This document shows, piece by piece, positions 24,923-33,008 of a stretch of 60,135 bases of DNA (position 1 is its first letter; every line of letters begins with the position of its first letter). The position numbers and the translations under genes were made by a program. The stretch is from Algoriphagus aquaeductus (GTDB taxonomy: Bacteria; Bacteroidota; Bacteroidia; Cytophagales; Cyclobacteriaceae). The stretch covers positions 1 to 60,135 of the forward strand of contig NZ_QKTX01000022.1 of the NCBI RefSeq assembly GCF_003253485.1. Direction: 5' to 3'. The notes under the pieces were generated by a model. It was not told where the DNA came from. It made no database searches and saw only the letters and a program-made list of their open reading frames with translations.

Positions 24923-25964
24923 CTTCAGTTAAATCTAATAGCTCAATGACCTGCTCATCATACTCACCTGGCAATAGAACAGTATGAAATAAACCTTCGC
25001 GAACAGCTATTGGCTTTAAGAAAATCTCTTTTAAGTCAGAATCAATCGAAAAACGGAAGGCTTGTCCATTTTGAATTAATCCAAAATTTACATTGTCTAT
25101 AGTTTCGTTGAAAAAATTAAACCCAATCGATTTTTCACCAATTAATAGATTATGAGGAGCAAAATAATAGGTGCCATTTTTTAAAACAGCCCAAAAATCC
25201 TCTGCATCCACAACCTCCGATGTTTTTTCTGGTATTTTCTTTACTCCAAAATCAATTTTGAATTTGACTGATAAGGAATCACTGAATATTTGAAACACAC
25301 TATTGCTAAAAGGCTGCACCAAAAACGAATTCCCTGAAAAAAAAGAAATACTCTGTGCTAAAAATGCCTCTATATTTCCCGAAAATTGAGGTTTATAGTT
25401 TGAATTGGCTAATTCTGCATCAAAAAACCCGTATCCCTTATATACTTCACCTTCCAGTTCAGAATCTGAAACCAAAAAAACTCGATCCTCGGCAAGACCG
25501 CCTATTCCTCCCAAGAAATAATCTTTGGCTTTGTATTCCTGAAAAACAGAAAAGTCTGATTTTAAATAGTTGATAAGCTTTTGGTAAGACCGATCATAAA
25601 CTAGAATCGAGTTTTCTCTTAATACAAAAAACTCAATTTTGGAATACTCACCTGGCCCTGTCCCTAATTTTAAAAGTTGCTTTTTAAATCTTCCCTCCCT
25701 GTCGAAAAGAAGAATGGAGGAATTTATTCCGTCTTCAAGTACTAATATATCAGAATCAGAAAACTCAACTTGCATCACTTTACCAAAAAGAATTGAATCG
25801 TAAACGTCCAATTGTGTAGTTGATTCAATTTTTATCCATTCTTCAATTTCACTTTCCATTATTTTGGAATTTGAGAAATTAAGAAGTTCTATGTTATCCG
25901 CATTTTTTTTTAAAGAGCAGGAAAATAAGAACGGCATTATTAATAAAAAGAATTTTGTCTTCAT
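24876..25964 (-). CDS. 6-bladed beta-propeller lipoprotein (leuB cassette)
   Basis: A 362-residue lipoprotein: signal MKTKFFLLIMPFLFSC with the lipobox cysteine at residue 16. The mature part has repeated blade-like segments such as VMQVEFSDSDILVLEDG, ILLFDREGRFKKQLLKLG and the loop GTGPGEYSKIEFF that is typical of Bacteroidota 6-bladed beta-propeller (TolB-like) lipoproteins. The function of these proteins is unknown; a surface or periplasmic binding role is inferred. It follows the four-cysteine peptide gene by 56 bases and is coupled to the 303-residue gene. A propeller gene with the same context lies behind trxA. Confidence 0.82.
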   Translation of the reverse strand: MKTKFFLLIMPFLFSCSLKKNADNIELLNFSNSKIMESEIEEWIKIESTTQLDVYDSILFGKVMQVEFSDSDILVLEDGINSSILLFDREGRFKKQLLKLGTGPGEYSKIEFFVLRENSILVYDRSYQKLINYLKSDFSVFQEYKAKDYFLGGIGGLAEDRVFLVSDSELEGEVYKGYGFFDAELANSNYKPQFSGNIEAFLAQSISFFSGNSFLVQPFSNSVFQIFSDSLSVKFKIDFGVKKIPEKTSEVVDAEDFWAVLKNGTYYFAPHNLLIGEKSIGFNFFNETIDNVNFGLIQNGQAFRFSIDSDLKEIFLKPIAVREGLFHTVLLPGEYDEQVIELLDLTEVDYEKPILVSYTIGK

Positions 25965-26020
25965 GGAGAAAGAAAAGTTGCCCCAAACGAACCCATTTGG
26001 GGCGAAATATTCAACATTTA

Positions 26021-26236
26021 TTATAAACTAATGTCTGGGACATTTGGCTGGTCACAACGCAAGAGGCATCTATATCCTTCTTTGGGCTTACAACCTGAAA
26101 CTAAAAACTGTTTCTTTTCATTCGGATAGGCCTTATCACAATCCCCAGGTTCAGCATTTACTTGTGTTGGCATCACTGAAAATGATAAGATCCCAGTCAT
26201 CAAAATGGTAATAATTAAATAGACTTTCTTTTTCAT
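26021..26236 (-). CDS. Small secreted four-cysteine peptide (leuB cassette)
   Basis: A 71-residue precursor with a strong signal peptide (MKKKVYLIITILMTGILSF) and a likely cleavage after VNA. The mature peptide of about 43 residues begins EPGDCDKAYPNEKKQ and has four cysteines (DC, GC, RC, RC), enough for two disulfides. It resembles the NVEALA-type small peptides of Bacteroidota that occur beside TolB-like lipoproteins, which is an analogy from memory. It is the first gene after the leuB tail copies and is followed by the propeller lipoprotein gene. Confidence 0.75.
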   Translation of the reverse strand: MKKKVYLIITILMTGILSFSVMPTQVNAEPGDCDKAYPNEKKQFLVSGCKPKEGYRCLLRCDQPNVPDISL

Positions 26237-26480
26237 TTTTTAAAACGATTTAAGTAAAACAATGATTAATAGGCCTTTAATGTGCACACCAAAAAATACT
26301 CCCCCCATATTTAAATTGTCAAGTGGAAACCTAAAGAAAACTTAATAAAATTTACAACTAATTGATAATCAGAAATAAAAATTAATTTTTGAAATCTATA
26401 GAATTTACTTATAACCCTGTAAATCAACCTATTATATAATTTTTTCTTATGTTACACATAAAAATTCACCAACAAGTAAG

Positions 26481-26544
26481 CCTGAGGTGGCTACCTTAAT
26501 TTACCGGGAAAAAAATCTAATCCTAAAATCTTGGCTGCCAGCCA
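26481..26544 (-). pseudogene. leuB 3'-end relic with terminator remnant (copy C)
   Basis: Positions 26521-26544 match the last coding bases of leuB (26750-26773) at 22 of 24 and read W-L-A-A-K-I-L-G on the minus strand; the stop codon is changed (TAA to TTA). The terminator core CCTGAGGTGG (26481-26490) is intact but its partner arm is lost. The distance between the two is 40 nt versus 38 at leuB, so this is a collinear, decayed copy. Confidence 0.75.
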
Positions 26545-26693
26545 TCCAAAACCCGATTTAATCTGAATCTAAGCAGCTTGGATGATCGAAAGAATTTTTC
26601 CAATATGCTTACTTCAACCTAGTTTGAAAAAGCTCAGGCCTCTGATAGGTATTAAACACCGACATGACATAAACGGGTTTATCAATCATCGAA

Positions 26694-26724
26694 TAAAAAA
26701 ACCACCCCATTCCTGAGGTGGTTT
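26694..26724 (-). terminator. ilv-leu operon terminator (after leuB)
   Basis: Stem AAACCACC (26699-26706) with GGTGGTTT (26717-26724), loop CCATTCCTGA, and a U-tract on the minus strand (A-run 26694-26700). It lies 23 bases after the leuB stop. Confidence 0.85.
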
Positions 26725-26746
26725 CTTCCTACATAAGTAGAAAATC

Positions 26747-27814
26747 TTATCCCAAAATCTTCGCTGCCAGCCAGTCTCCTACTTCAGAAGTCTTGTAAGC
26801 TTTGCCGTCTTCTGCGATATCTTCTGTCACCACTCCTTCTGCCAATGAAAGATTCACCACATCACTGATCAGTTTGGCTTCTTCCGCCAGTCCAAAGGCA
26901 TAATCAAACATCATCGAAGCTGAAAGCACCGTTCCCAACGGATTGGCGATATCTTTTCCTGCTGCCTGTGGATACGAACCGTGAATCGGTTCGAATAGCT
27001 TCACTTTGGAACCCAAGGATGCCGAAGGCATTAAGCCCATGGAACCGGAAATCACTGATGCTTCGTCGGTTAGGATGTCGCCGAATAGGTTTTCGGTAAT
27101 CAACACATCGTAAGCTTTTGGCCACTGGATCAATCGCATCGCTACCGCGTCAACGAATTCGTATTCCACTTTCACATCCGGATACTCAGGCGCAAGTTCC
27201 TGCACGGTTTCTCTCCACAGTCTGGAAGTTGCCATCACGTTGGCTTTGTCCACGCAGGTCAGGAGTTTTCTTCGCTTCTGCGCAGCTTCAAAGCCCATTC
27301 TCGCCAAGCGCACAATCTCTTCCTTGCTGTACACATTCGTATCGAAGGCTTTGGTACCCTGCTCATTTCGGCCTCTTGGCTCACCAAAGTAAACTCCGCC
27401 GGTCAACTCTCTAAAAAACACCAAATCCACGCCATCCACTCGGTCGAGCTTCAATGGAGACTTATGCACCAAAGAAGGGAAAGTAAAGGTTGGTCGCACA
27501 TTAGCGAAAAGACCCAACTTCTGTCTCATTCTGAGCAAACCTTGCTCAGGGCGGACTTTGGCTTTGGGGTCATTGTCGTATTTGGGATCACCGATCGCTC
27601 CAAAAAGGACTGCATCCGACCCTGCGCAAATCTCATGGGTAGCATCCGGATAGGGATCTCCCGTAGCATCGATAGCGCAAGCACCGACTAGTCCTTCTTT
27701 GAAAGTAATCGTATGACCAAACTTTTTTCCTACAGCTTTCACTACTTTGACCGCCTGGGCGATGACCTCAGGACCGATGCCGTCACCCGGCAATAACGCG
27801 ATATTCATTTCCAT
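26747..27814 (-). CDS. leuB: 3-isopropylmalate dehydrogenase
   Basis: A 355-residue cytoplasmic enzyme that oxidises and decarboxylates 3-isopropylmalate with NAD in leucine synthesis. It begins with the nucleotide-enzyme pattern IALLPGDGIGPEVIAQAV, has LLRMRQKLGLFANVRPTF (substrate-binding arginines), the catalytic region FFRELTGGVYFGEPRG near 135, NLFGDILTDEASVISGSMGL near 245 and GSYPQAAGKDIANPLG. It overlaps the upstream leuA2 gene by 32 bases. It closes the nine-gene operon; decayed copies of its 3' end lie further downstream. Either the first ATG (27814) or the third codon (27808) could start the protein. Confidence 0.97.
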   Translation of the reverse strand: MEMNIALLPGDGIGPEVIAQAVKVVKAVGKKFGHTITFKEGLVGACAIDATGDPYPDATHEICAGSDAVLFGAIGDPKYDNDPKAKVRPEQGLLRMRQKLGLFANVRPTFTFPSLVHKSPLKLDRVDGVDLVFFRELTGGVYFGEPRGRNEQGTKAFDTNVYSKEEIVRLARMGFEAAQKRRKLLTCVDKANVMATSRLWRETVQELAPEYPDVKVEYEFVDAVAMRLIQWPKAYDVLITENLFGDILTDEASVISGSMGLMPSASLGSKVKLFEPIHGSYPQAAGKDIANPLGTVLSASMMFDYAFGLAEEAKLISDVVNLSLAEGVVTEDIAEDGKAYKTSEVGDWLAAKILG

Positions 27815-29363
27815 AATAGGTGGATTCTTCTTTTTCTGGTTGGTAAGTCATGTTTTCGATGATGTTGAGCATTTTCTCAGTGGCCATCATCGCTGCCACG
27901 GTTTGGTCAGGGTCAAGCCCCTTGGTTTTGAAGATTTTGCCATAATCCCAGGTAATCACCGTTTCCACAAAGGCATCGGTTTTACCTCCCGGAGGAATAG
28001 ACACATGGTAATCCGTCAATTTGGGGAGTTCCCGACCGAGTGATTTGTAGATCTTTTTCAGCGCACGCATAAAAGAATCATACTGCCCATCTCCGGTGGC
28101 ACTTTCATCATAAAACTTACCATGGATATTCATCCGTAGTTGCACGGTAGGCTTTAATCCCTTGGAATGGGTCATGTGATAGCCTTCGATGCTGATCGTT
28201 TTGGCAATGGAGTTGTTTTGGAGCACATCGGAAATGATGTAAGGCAAATCCTCTGTGGTCACCCGCTCCTTTTTGTCCCCCAATTCAATGATTCGTTGGG
28301 TCACTCGGGTGAGTTCCTCTTTTTCCAGGGAAATACCCAACTCCTCCAAATTCTTGAGAATATTAGCTTTGCCGGAGGTTTTTCCCAAGGCATATTTTCG
28401 CTGGCGCCCAAATCGCTCGGGCATCAGGTCGTTGAAATAGAGGTTCTTTTTGTTGTCTCCGTCGGCATGAATTCCGGCAGTTTGAGTAAAGACATTTTCG
28501 CCCACGACCGGCTTATTGGCAGGAATATGATGACCGGAAAACTGCTCTACCAACTTGGAAACGCGGTAGATTTTCTGCTCCTGAATTCCGATATCGAAAT
28601 CAGTAAAATCCTTGATCACCGCCACGACGGATTCTAAAGGAGCATTTCCTGCTCGCTCCCCCAAACCGTTGATCGTGGTGTGGATTCCAGAAGCTCCATG
28701 ATTTATGGCCTCCAGGACATTGGCAACCGAAAGATCATAGTCATTGTGCGCATGGAAATCGAAATGAACTCCCTGAAATTTTTCCGTGATCTGTGTCAGG
28801 AAAGTTTTTACTTCTTCTGGAGAAAGCAATCCCAAAGTGTCTGGAAGCATGATTCGCTTCACGGGCTGCTGAGTGAGAAACTCGATCAGGCTGAGCGTAT
28901 ATTCCGGAGAATTTCGCATGCCATTGGACCAGTCTTCGAGGTACACATTGACTGCGATTCCCTTTTCCTGGGCATAGGCAATGCTTTGGGCGATTTCGGC
29001 GAAGTGTTGTTCCGGCGTTTTTTTGAGCTGATGAACCAGGTGATTCAAAGAACCTTTGGTCAGCAGGTTGAGCACTTTGGCACCCGACTCTACGATCCAA
29101 TTGACGGAAACCGGGGTATCCACAAAGCCCAATACCTCCACGCGGTCGAGATATCCTTTTTGTGCTGCCCAGGTTGTGATTTTCTGGACTCCTTCCAGTT
29201 CTCCTTCGGATACACGGGCCGAGGCAACCTCAATACGGTCCACCTTAAGCTCCTCGAGAAGTAATTTGGCAATCTGGAGCTTTTCCGAAGGCAAAAAGGA
29301 AACCCCTGAGGTCTGTTCGCCATCCCTCAGCGTGGTATCCATGATTTCTATGCGTCTGCCCAT
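27783..29363 (-). CDS. Second 2-isopropylmalate/citramalate synthase family protein
   Basis: A 526-residue enzyme of the DRE-TIM HOMO family that condenses acetyl-CoA with a 2-oxo acid. It has GRRIEIMDTTLRDGEQTSG at the start, the metal site HFDFHAHNDYDLSVANVLEA, the loop GASGIHTTINGLGERAGNAP, and a C-terminal LeuA regulatory domain (about 395-510). Together with the separate leuA upstream it makes a paralogous pair; one likely uses pyruvate (citramalate synthase, isoleucine route) and the other 2-oxoisovalerate, but that cannot be proven from sequence. I start at 29363 because upstream codons to the in-frame ATG at 29438 translate a perfect palindrome. Confidence 0.88.
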   Translation of the reverse strand: MGRRIEIMDTTLRDGEQTSGVSFLPSEKLQIAKLLLEELKVDRIEVASARVSEGELEGVQKITTWAAQKGYLDRVEVLGFVDTPVSVNWIVESGAKVLNLLTKGSLNHLVHQLKKTPEQHFAEIAQSIAYAQEKGIAVNVYLEDWSNGMRNSPEYTLSLIEFLTQQPVKRIMLPDTLGLLSPEEVKTFLTQITEKFQGVHFDFHAHNDYDLSVANVLEAINHGASGIHTTINGLGERAGNAPLESVVAVIKDFTDFDIGIQEQKIYRVSKLVEQFSGHHIPANKPVVGENVFTQTAGIHADGDNKKNLYFNDLMPERFGRQRKYALGKTSGKANILKNLEELGISLEKEELTRVTQRIIELGDKKERVTTEDLPYIISDVLQNNSIAKTISIEGYHMTHSKGLKPTVQLRMNIHGKFYDESATGDGQYDSFMRALKKIYKSLGRELPKLTDYHVSIPPGGKTDAFVETVITWDYGKIFKTKGLDPDQTVAAMMATEKMLNIIENMTYQPEKEESTYYGNEYRVIAG

Positions 29364-29366
29364 AGA

Positions 29367-29397
29367 ACCCTCCAAGGGTTTGAAACCCTTGGAGGGT
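29367..29397. repeat. Perfect palindrome with 15-bp arms before leuA2
   Basis: ACCCTCCAAGGGTTT (29367-29381), 1-nt loop, AAACCCTTGGAGGGT (29383-29397). On the minus strand the palindrome places GGAGG (29373-29369) five bases before the ATG at 29363. The remainder of the operon lacks such GC-rich palindromes, so it looks like an inserted repeat. Confidence 0.8.
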
Positions 29398-29438
29398 CGG
29401 GATGCATGATTTCCTGTTGCCTCCATTTTAAGCATCAT

Positions 29439-30029
29439 TTATCTGGATGCAGCAAATGCATCGATTTCAGACGACATGTTCAACAGGTAATCGATGTCAT
29501 CGAAGCCATTGGTCATGTTGTCTTTTTTGTATTCATTGATATCGAAAGATTCAGATTCTCCTGTAGCGAGGAGCTTGATCTTTTGCTCGGGAAGATTGAC
29601 CTCGATTTCGGTCTTAGGATCGGCCTCGATGGCAGCAAAAAGTTTTTCGGCAAATTCAGGGGAAACTGTCACCGGAAGGACTCCGATATTCAGACAGTTA
29701 TTTTTGAAGATATCTGCGAAAAAGCTGGACACCACACAGCGGAATCCATAATCATAGATCGCCCAGACGGCATGCTCCCGGCTGGAACCTGACCCGAAGT
29801 TTTTGCCGGCAACCAAGATTTTCCCAGAGTAGGTTGGATTATTTAGGACAAAGTCCTTCTTTGGATTGCCCTCTACATCGTATCTCCAGTCGCGGAAAAG
29901 GTTGTCTCCAAAACCTTCCCGCTCCGTTGCTTTCAGGAATCGGGCAGGGATGATCTGATCGGTGTCCACATTTTCAGTCGGCAAAGGAACTGCTGTACTG
30001 CGTAGGACGGTGAATTTATCGTAAGCCAT
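29439..30029 (-). CDS. leuD: 3-isopropylmalate dehydratase small subunit
   Basis: A 196-residue swivel domain that pairs with LeuC to isomerise 2- to 3-isopropylmalate. Motifs: TENVDTDQIIPARFLK near residue 18, LVAGKNFGSGSSREHAVWAI near 70 (the GSSREH loop contacts substrate) and LNIGVLPVTVS. Length fits LeuD. It follows leuC at 41 bases across a short AT-rich repeat-like stretch (30035-30070) and is directly followed by the leuA2 frame (its stop TAA is adjacent to an ATG at 29438). Confidence 0.96.
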   Translation of the reverse strand: MAYDKFTVLRSTAVPLPTENVDTDQIIPARFLKATEREGFGDNLFRDWRYDVEGNPKKDFVLNNPTYSGKILVAGKNFGSGSSREHAVWAIYDYGFRCVVSSFFADIFKNNCLNIGVLPVTVSPEFAEKLFAAIEADPKTEIEVNLPEQKIKLLATGESESFDINEYKKDNMTNGFDDIDYLLNMSSEIDAFAASR

Positions 30030-30070
30030 TGTTTCGAATTGTAAAATTGAAAGATTGGAAGATTGAAAAA

Positions 30071-31477
30071 TTAATTTTCAAAGACTTCCCTAGGATCGGT
30101 GATTCTGCCGGTGATTGCGACCGCTGCCACAGTCAAAGGTGAGGCAAGCATAGTGCGGGCACCTGGTCCTTGACGACCTTCGAAGTTTCTGTTGGAAGTA
30201 GAAACCGCATATTTCCCTGAAGGAATCTTATCATCGTTCATCGCAAGGCAAGCAGAGCAACCCGGTTGACGAAGTTCAAATCCCGCTTCTTCGAGGATTT
30301 TCACCAAACCTTCTTCGTGAGCCATTTTCTCTACTTCACGAGATCCAGGTACAATCCAAGCAGTGATGTTATCTGCTTTTTTATGCCCTTTTACAAATTG
30401 AGCAACTGATCTAATGTCTTCAATTCGGCCGTTGGTGCAGGAGCCTACAAAGACGTAGTCGACGAGTTTTCCTTTGACCGGTTCACCCGGAGCAAAGCCC
30501 ATGTAATCCAAAGATTTGAGGTATGAAGTTTTATTGGAACCTTCCATTCCCTCGGTAGAAGGGATATTTCCCACTACTTTGATTCCCATACCCGGATTGG
30601 TGCCGTAGGTAATCATTGGTTCGATATCCGCTGAATCGAAAACCAATTCTTTGTCGAAAACTGCCCCTTCGTCGGTTTTTAAAGTTTTCCAATAAGCCAC
30701 AGCTTTGTCCCAATCCGCTCCTTTTGGAGCATATTGTTTTCCTTTCAGGTAGTTGAACGTCGTCTCGTCAGGAGCAATCAGTCCACCTCGTGCACCCATT
30801 TCGATGGACATGTTGCAGATGGTCATGCGGGCTTCCATGGAGAGATTTCGGATGGCCGAACCGGCATATTCCACAAAGTAGCCTGTGGCTCCAGCTGCAG
30901 AAATTTTCGAGATGATGTAAAGAATGATGTCCTTGGAAGTCACTCCTTTTCCGAGATCACCTTCCACCGAAATCCTCATTTTCTTGGGTTTGGACTGCAT
31001 GATACATTGAGTTGCCAAAACCATTTCCACCTCAGAAGTACCGATACCAAATGCAATCGCTCCAAAAGCGCCATGAGTTGAGGTATGGGAATCCCCACAC
31101 ACGATGGTCATGCCAGGCTGAGTCACTCCGAGTTCAGGACCGATCACGTGCACGATTCCATGGTGGGCAGAACCCAAGTCATGAAGCTCGATCTCGTATT
31201 TTTTGCAGTTTTCTCGGAGCTTTTCCACCTGCATGCGGGAAAGCTTATCCTTGATCGTCTGATCCTGATCTACCGTAGGCACGTTGTGGTCAGGAGTAGC
31301 GATTGTTCGGTGAGGATATTTTACTCCGATTCCTCTTTTCTCCAAGTTGAGAAAGGCCACCGGAGAGGTGACCTCATGGATAAAATGTTTATCGATGAAG
31401 AATACATCCGGGCCGGCAGGGACAGATTTCACCACGTGAGAATCCCAGATTTTATCAAATAATGTTGTCTTTTCCAT
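30071..31477 (-). CDS. leuC: 3-isopropylmalate dehydratase large subunit
   Basis: A 468-residue aconitase-family subunit that carries the 4Fe-4S cluster for the second step of leucine synthesis. Motifs: LFDKIWDSHVVKSVPAGPDV at the start, VCGDSHTSTHGAFGAIAFGI near residue 127, cluster cysteine in FVGSCTNGRIEDIRSVAQF near 348 and the pair in QPGCSACLAMNDDKIPSG near 405. It is spaced 2 bases after leuA and is part of the ilv-leu operon. Confidence 0.97.
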   Translation of the reverse strand: MEKTTLFDKIWDSHVVKSVPAGPDVFFIDKHFIHEVTSPVAFLNLEKRGIGVKYPHRTIATPDHNVPTVDQDQTIKDKLSRMQVEKLRENCKKYEIELHDLGSAHHGIVHVIGPELGVTQPGMTIVCGDSHTSTHGAFGAIAFGIGTSEVEMVLATQCIMQSKPKKMRISVEGDLGKGVTSKDIILYIISKISAAGATGYFVEYAGSAIRNLSMEARMTICNMSIEMGARGGLIAPDETTFNYLKGKQYAPKGADWDKAVAYWKTLKTDEGAVFDKELVFDSADIEPMITYGTNPGMGIKVVGNIPSTEGMEGSNKTSYLKSLDYMGFAPGEPVKGKLVDYVFVGSCTNGRIEDIRSVAQFVKGHKKADNITAWIVPGSREVEKMAHEEGLVKILEEAGFELRQPGCSACLAMNDDKIPSGKYAVSTSNRNFEGRQGPGARTMLASPLTVAAVAITGRITDPREVFEN

Positions 31478-31479
31478 AA

Positions 31480-32988
31480 TTAAGCAGTCGCGTATTCTTT
31501 GACTGGTATTTTATTGAGTGCATCGACAAAGGCTTGGGCAGATGCCAGGACAATGTCTTGATTGGAGGCAAAACCGTAGTAGGGTTTGTCGGATTTGATC
31601 AGGCGCATGTGAACTTTGGCCACATCATCACTTCCGTGAGTGATCGCCTGAATGAGGAATTCTTCCAAATCAACCTGTGGCTTCACGATTGTCTCGATTG
31701 CTTTAAGCACTGCATCCACCGGACCAACACCTGATGAGGAAGCTTGATGGGTTTCATTGCCTATTTTGAGCGTTACTTCAGCGTTGACCGAGCCATTGGA
31801 TGAATAGCTGACCTTTTCCAGTTCGATGAAATTGGACTCGTCTAGGTATTTACCGACCAATTCCAACAGGTCCTTTCTTCCGATATCACGCTTGGAATCA
31901 GCCAAAACCAAGAATGCTTCATAGACTTCTCTCAGCTCTTCTCCCTCGAGTTCGACGCCCAAAGCGTCCAAATGGTGTTTCAAAGCAGCGCGTCCTGATC
32001 TTGCGGTCAATACGATGGATGACTCCTCTACCCCAACCTCTTTCGGATCGATGATTTCGTAGTTTTCTCGATGCTTCAATACCCCATCTTGGTGAATTCC
32101 GGAAGAGTGCGCAAACGCATTTCTTCCCACGATCGCCTTGTTGGGTTGGACCGGCATATTCATCAGCTTGGATACCAAACGGCTGGTTTGGTAGATTCTC
32201 GGAGTGACGATATCGGTATAAACAGGAATGGATTTATGACATTTGATCGCCATGACCACTTCTTCCATAGAAGTATTTCCCGCTCTTTCTCCGATTCCGT
32301 TGATGGTCACTTCGACCTGCCGGGCACCATGCTGTACGCCGGCTACGGTATTGGCAGTAGCCATTCCGAGGTCATTGTGGCAGTGGGTAGCGATGATGGC
32401 CTTGTCAATGTTTGGCACATTGTTTTTCAGACTGGCTATGATCGCACCATATTGCTCGGGAAGGCAATAGCCTGTGGTATCTGGGATATTGACAACCGTG
32501 GCGCCGGCTTTGATGACTTCTTCGATGATTTTGCAAAGAAAATCAGGTTCGGATCGTCCGGCATCTTCCGCATAAAACTCCACATCCTCCACAAAGCGCT
32601 TGGCAAATTTTACCGCAGCGACACCACGCCGGATGATTTCATCCGGAGTAGAGCGCAATTTGTATTGAATATGATAAGGAGAAACCCCGATTCCGGTGTG
32701 AATTCGGCCCTTTTTGGCGTATTTGAGTGCAGCAGCGGCTACTTCGATGTCCTTTTCTACAGCTCGGGAAAGGGCACAAATGATCGGATTGGAAACGGCC
32801 TTCGAAATCTCCTGCACGGAATTGAAATCTCCCGGACTGGAAATCGGAAATCCCGCCTCAATAATATCCACGCCCAGCTCCTCGAGGGCCTTGGCTACGA
32901 TGATCTTTTCCTGGGTATTGAGTTGGCACCCGGGCACTTGCTCCCCGTCACGCAGGGTCGTATCGAATATCCACAGCTTATCACTCAT
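31480..32988 (-). CDS. leuA: 2-isopropylmalate synthase
   Basis: A 502-residue enzyme that commits carbon to leucine by joining acetyl-CoA and 2-oxoisovalerate. The catalytic TIM barrel holds WIFDTTLRDGEQVPGCQLN at residues 6-24, the metal site AIIATHCHNDLGMATANTVA and GARQVEVTINGIGERAGNTS. Past about residue 365 is the allosteric regulatory domain where leucine normally binds. The length and DGEQVPGCQ phrase are typical of true LeuA, in contrast to the paralogue at 27783-29363 (DGEQTSGVS). It lies 20 bases after ilvC. Confidence 0.95.
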   Translation of the reverse strand: MSDKLWIFDTTLRDGEQVPGCQLNTQEKIIVAKALEELGVDIIEAGFPISSPGDFNSVQEISKAVSNPIICALSRAVEKDIEVAAAALKYAKKGRIHTGIGVSPYHIQYKLRSTPDEIIRRGVAAVKFAKRFVEDVEFYAEDAGRSEPDFLCKIIEEVIKAGATVVNIPDTTGYCLPEQYGAIIASLKNNVPNIDKAIIATHCHNDLGMATANTVAGVQHGARQVEVTINGIGERAGNTSMEEVVMAIKCHKSIPVYTDIVTPRIYQTSRLVSKLMNMPVQPNKAIVGRNAFAHSSGIHQDGVLKHRENYEIIDPKEVGVEESSIVLTARSGRAALKHHLDALGVELEGEELREVYEAFLVLADSKRDIGRKDLLELVGKYLDESNFIELEKVSYSSNGSVNAEVTLKIGNETHQASSSGVGPVDAVLKAIETIVKPQVDLEEFLIQAITHGSDDVAKVHMRLIKSDKPYYGFASNQDIVLASAQAFVDALNKIPVKEYATA

Positions 32989-33008
32989 TATATTTCGGGT
33001 TTGGGTTT

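Larger units (their letters stand above)
23868..26693 (-). mobile_element. Putative gene cassette inserted behind leuB
   Basis: The segment between the leuB terminator and the relic tail copy B holds, in leuB orientation, a four-cysteine peptide gene, a beta-propeller lipoprotein gene and a 303-residue exported protein gene. An internal second relic (copy C, 26481-26544) suggests two successive events. The layout parallels the segment behind trxA (55288-56958). No integrase, transposase or long terminal repeats are present; the proposal rests on the repeated host-gene tails. Confidence 0.5.
26237..26746. other. 510-nt region with leuB terminator and relic tail
   Basis: Very AT-rich DNA before the peptide gene (26237-26480), then the leuB relic copy C (26481-26544), about 150 nt without recognisable content, and the leuB terminator (26694-26724). 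A promoter for the peptide gene is expected here; no perfect consensus was found, only TATTTTTTG (minus strand) near 26292-26300. Confidence 0.6.

Noticed and set aside
24011..26236. A prophage or conjugative element behind leuB
   Set aside because: No integrase, relaxase, capsid or replication gene is present; the segment holds only three exported-protein genes.
29364..29438. N-terminal extension of LeuA2
   Set aside because: Possible, but it consists largely of a translated perfect palindrome; the catalytic domain starts at ATG 29363. I kept it as a finding, not as the called start.
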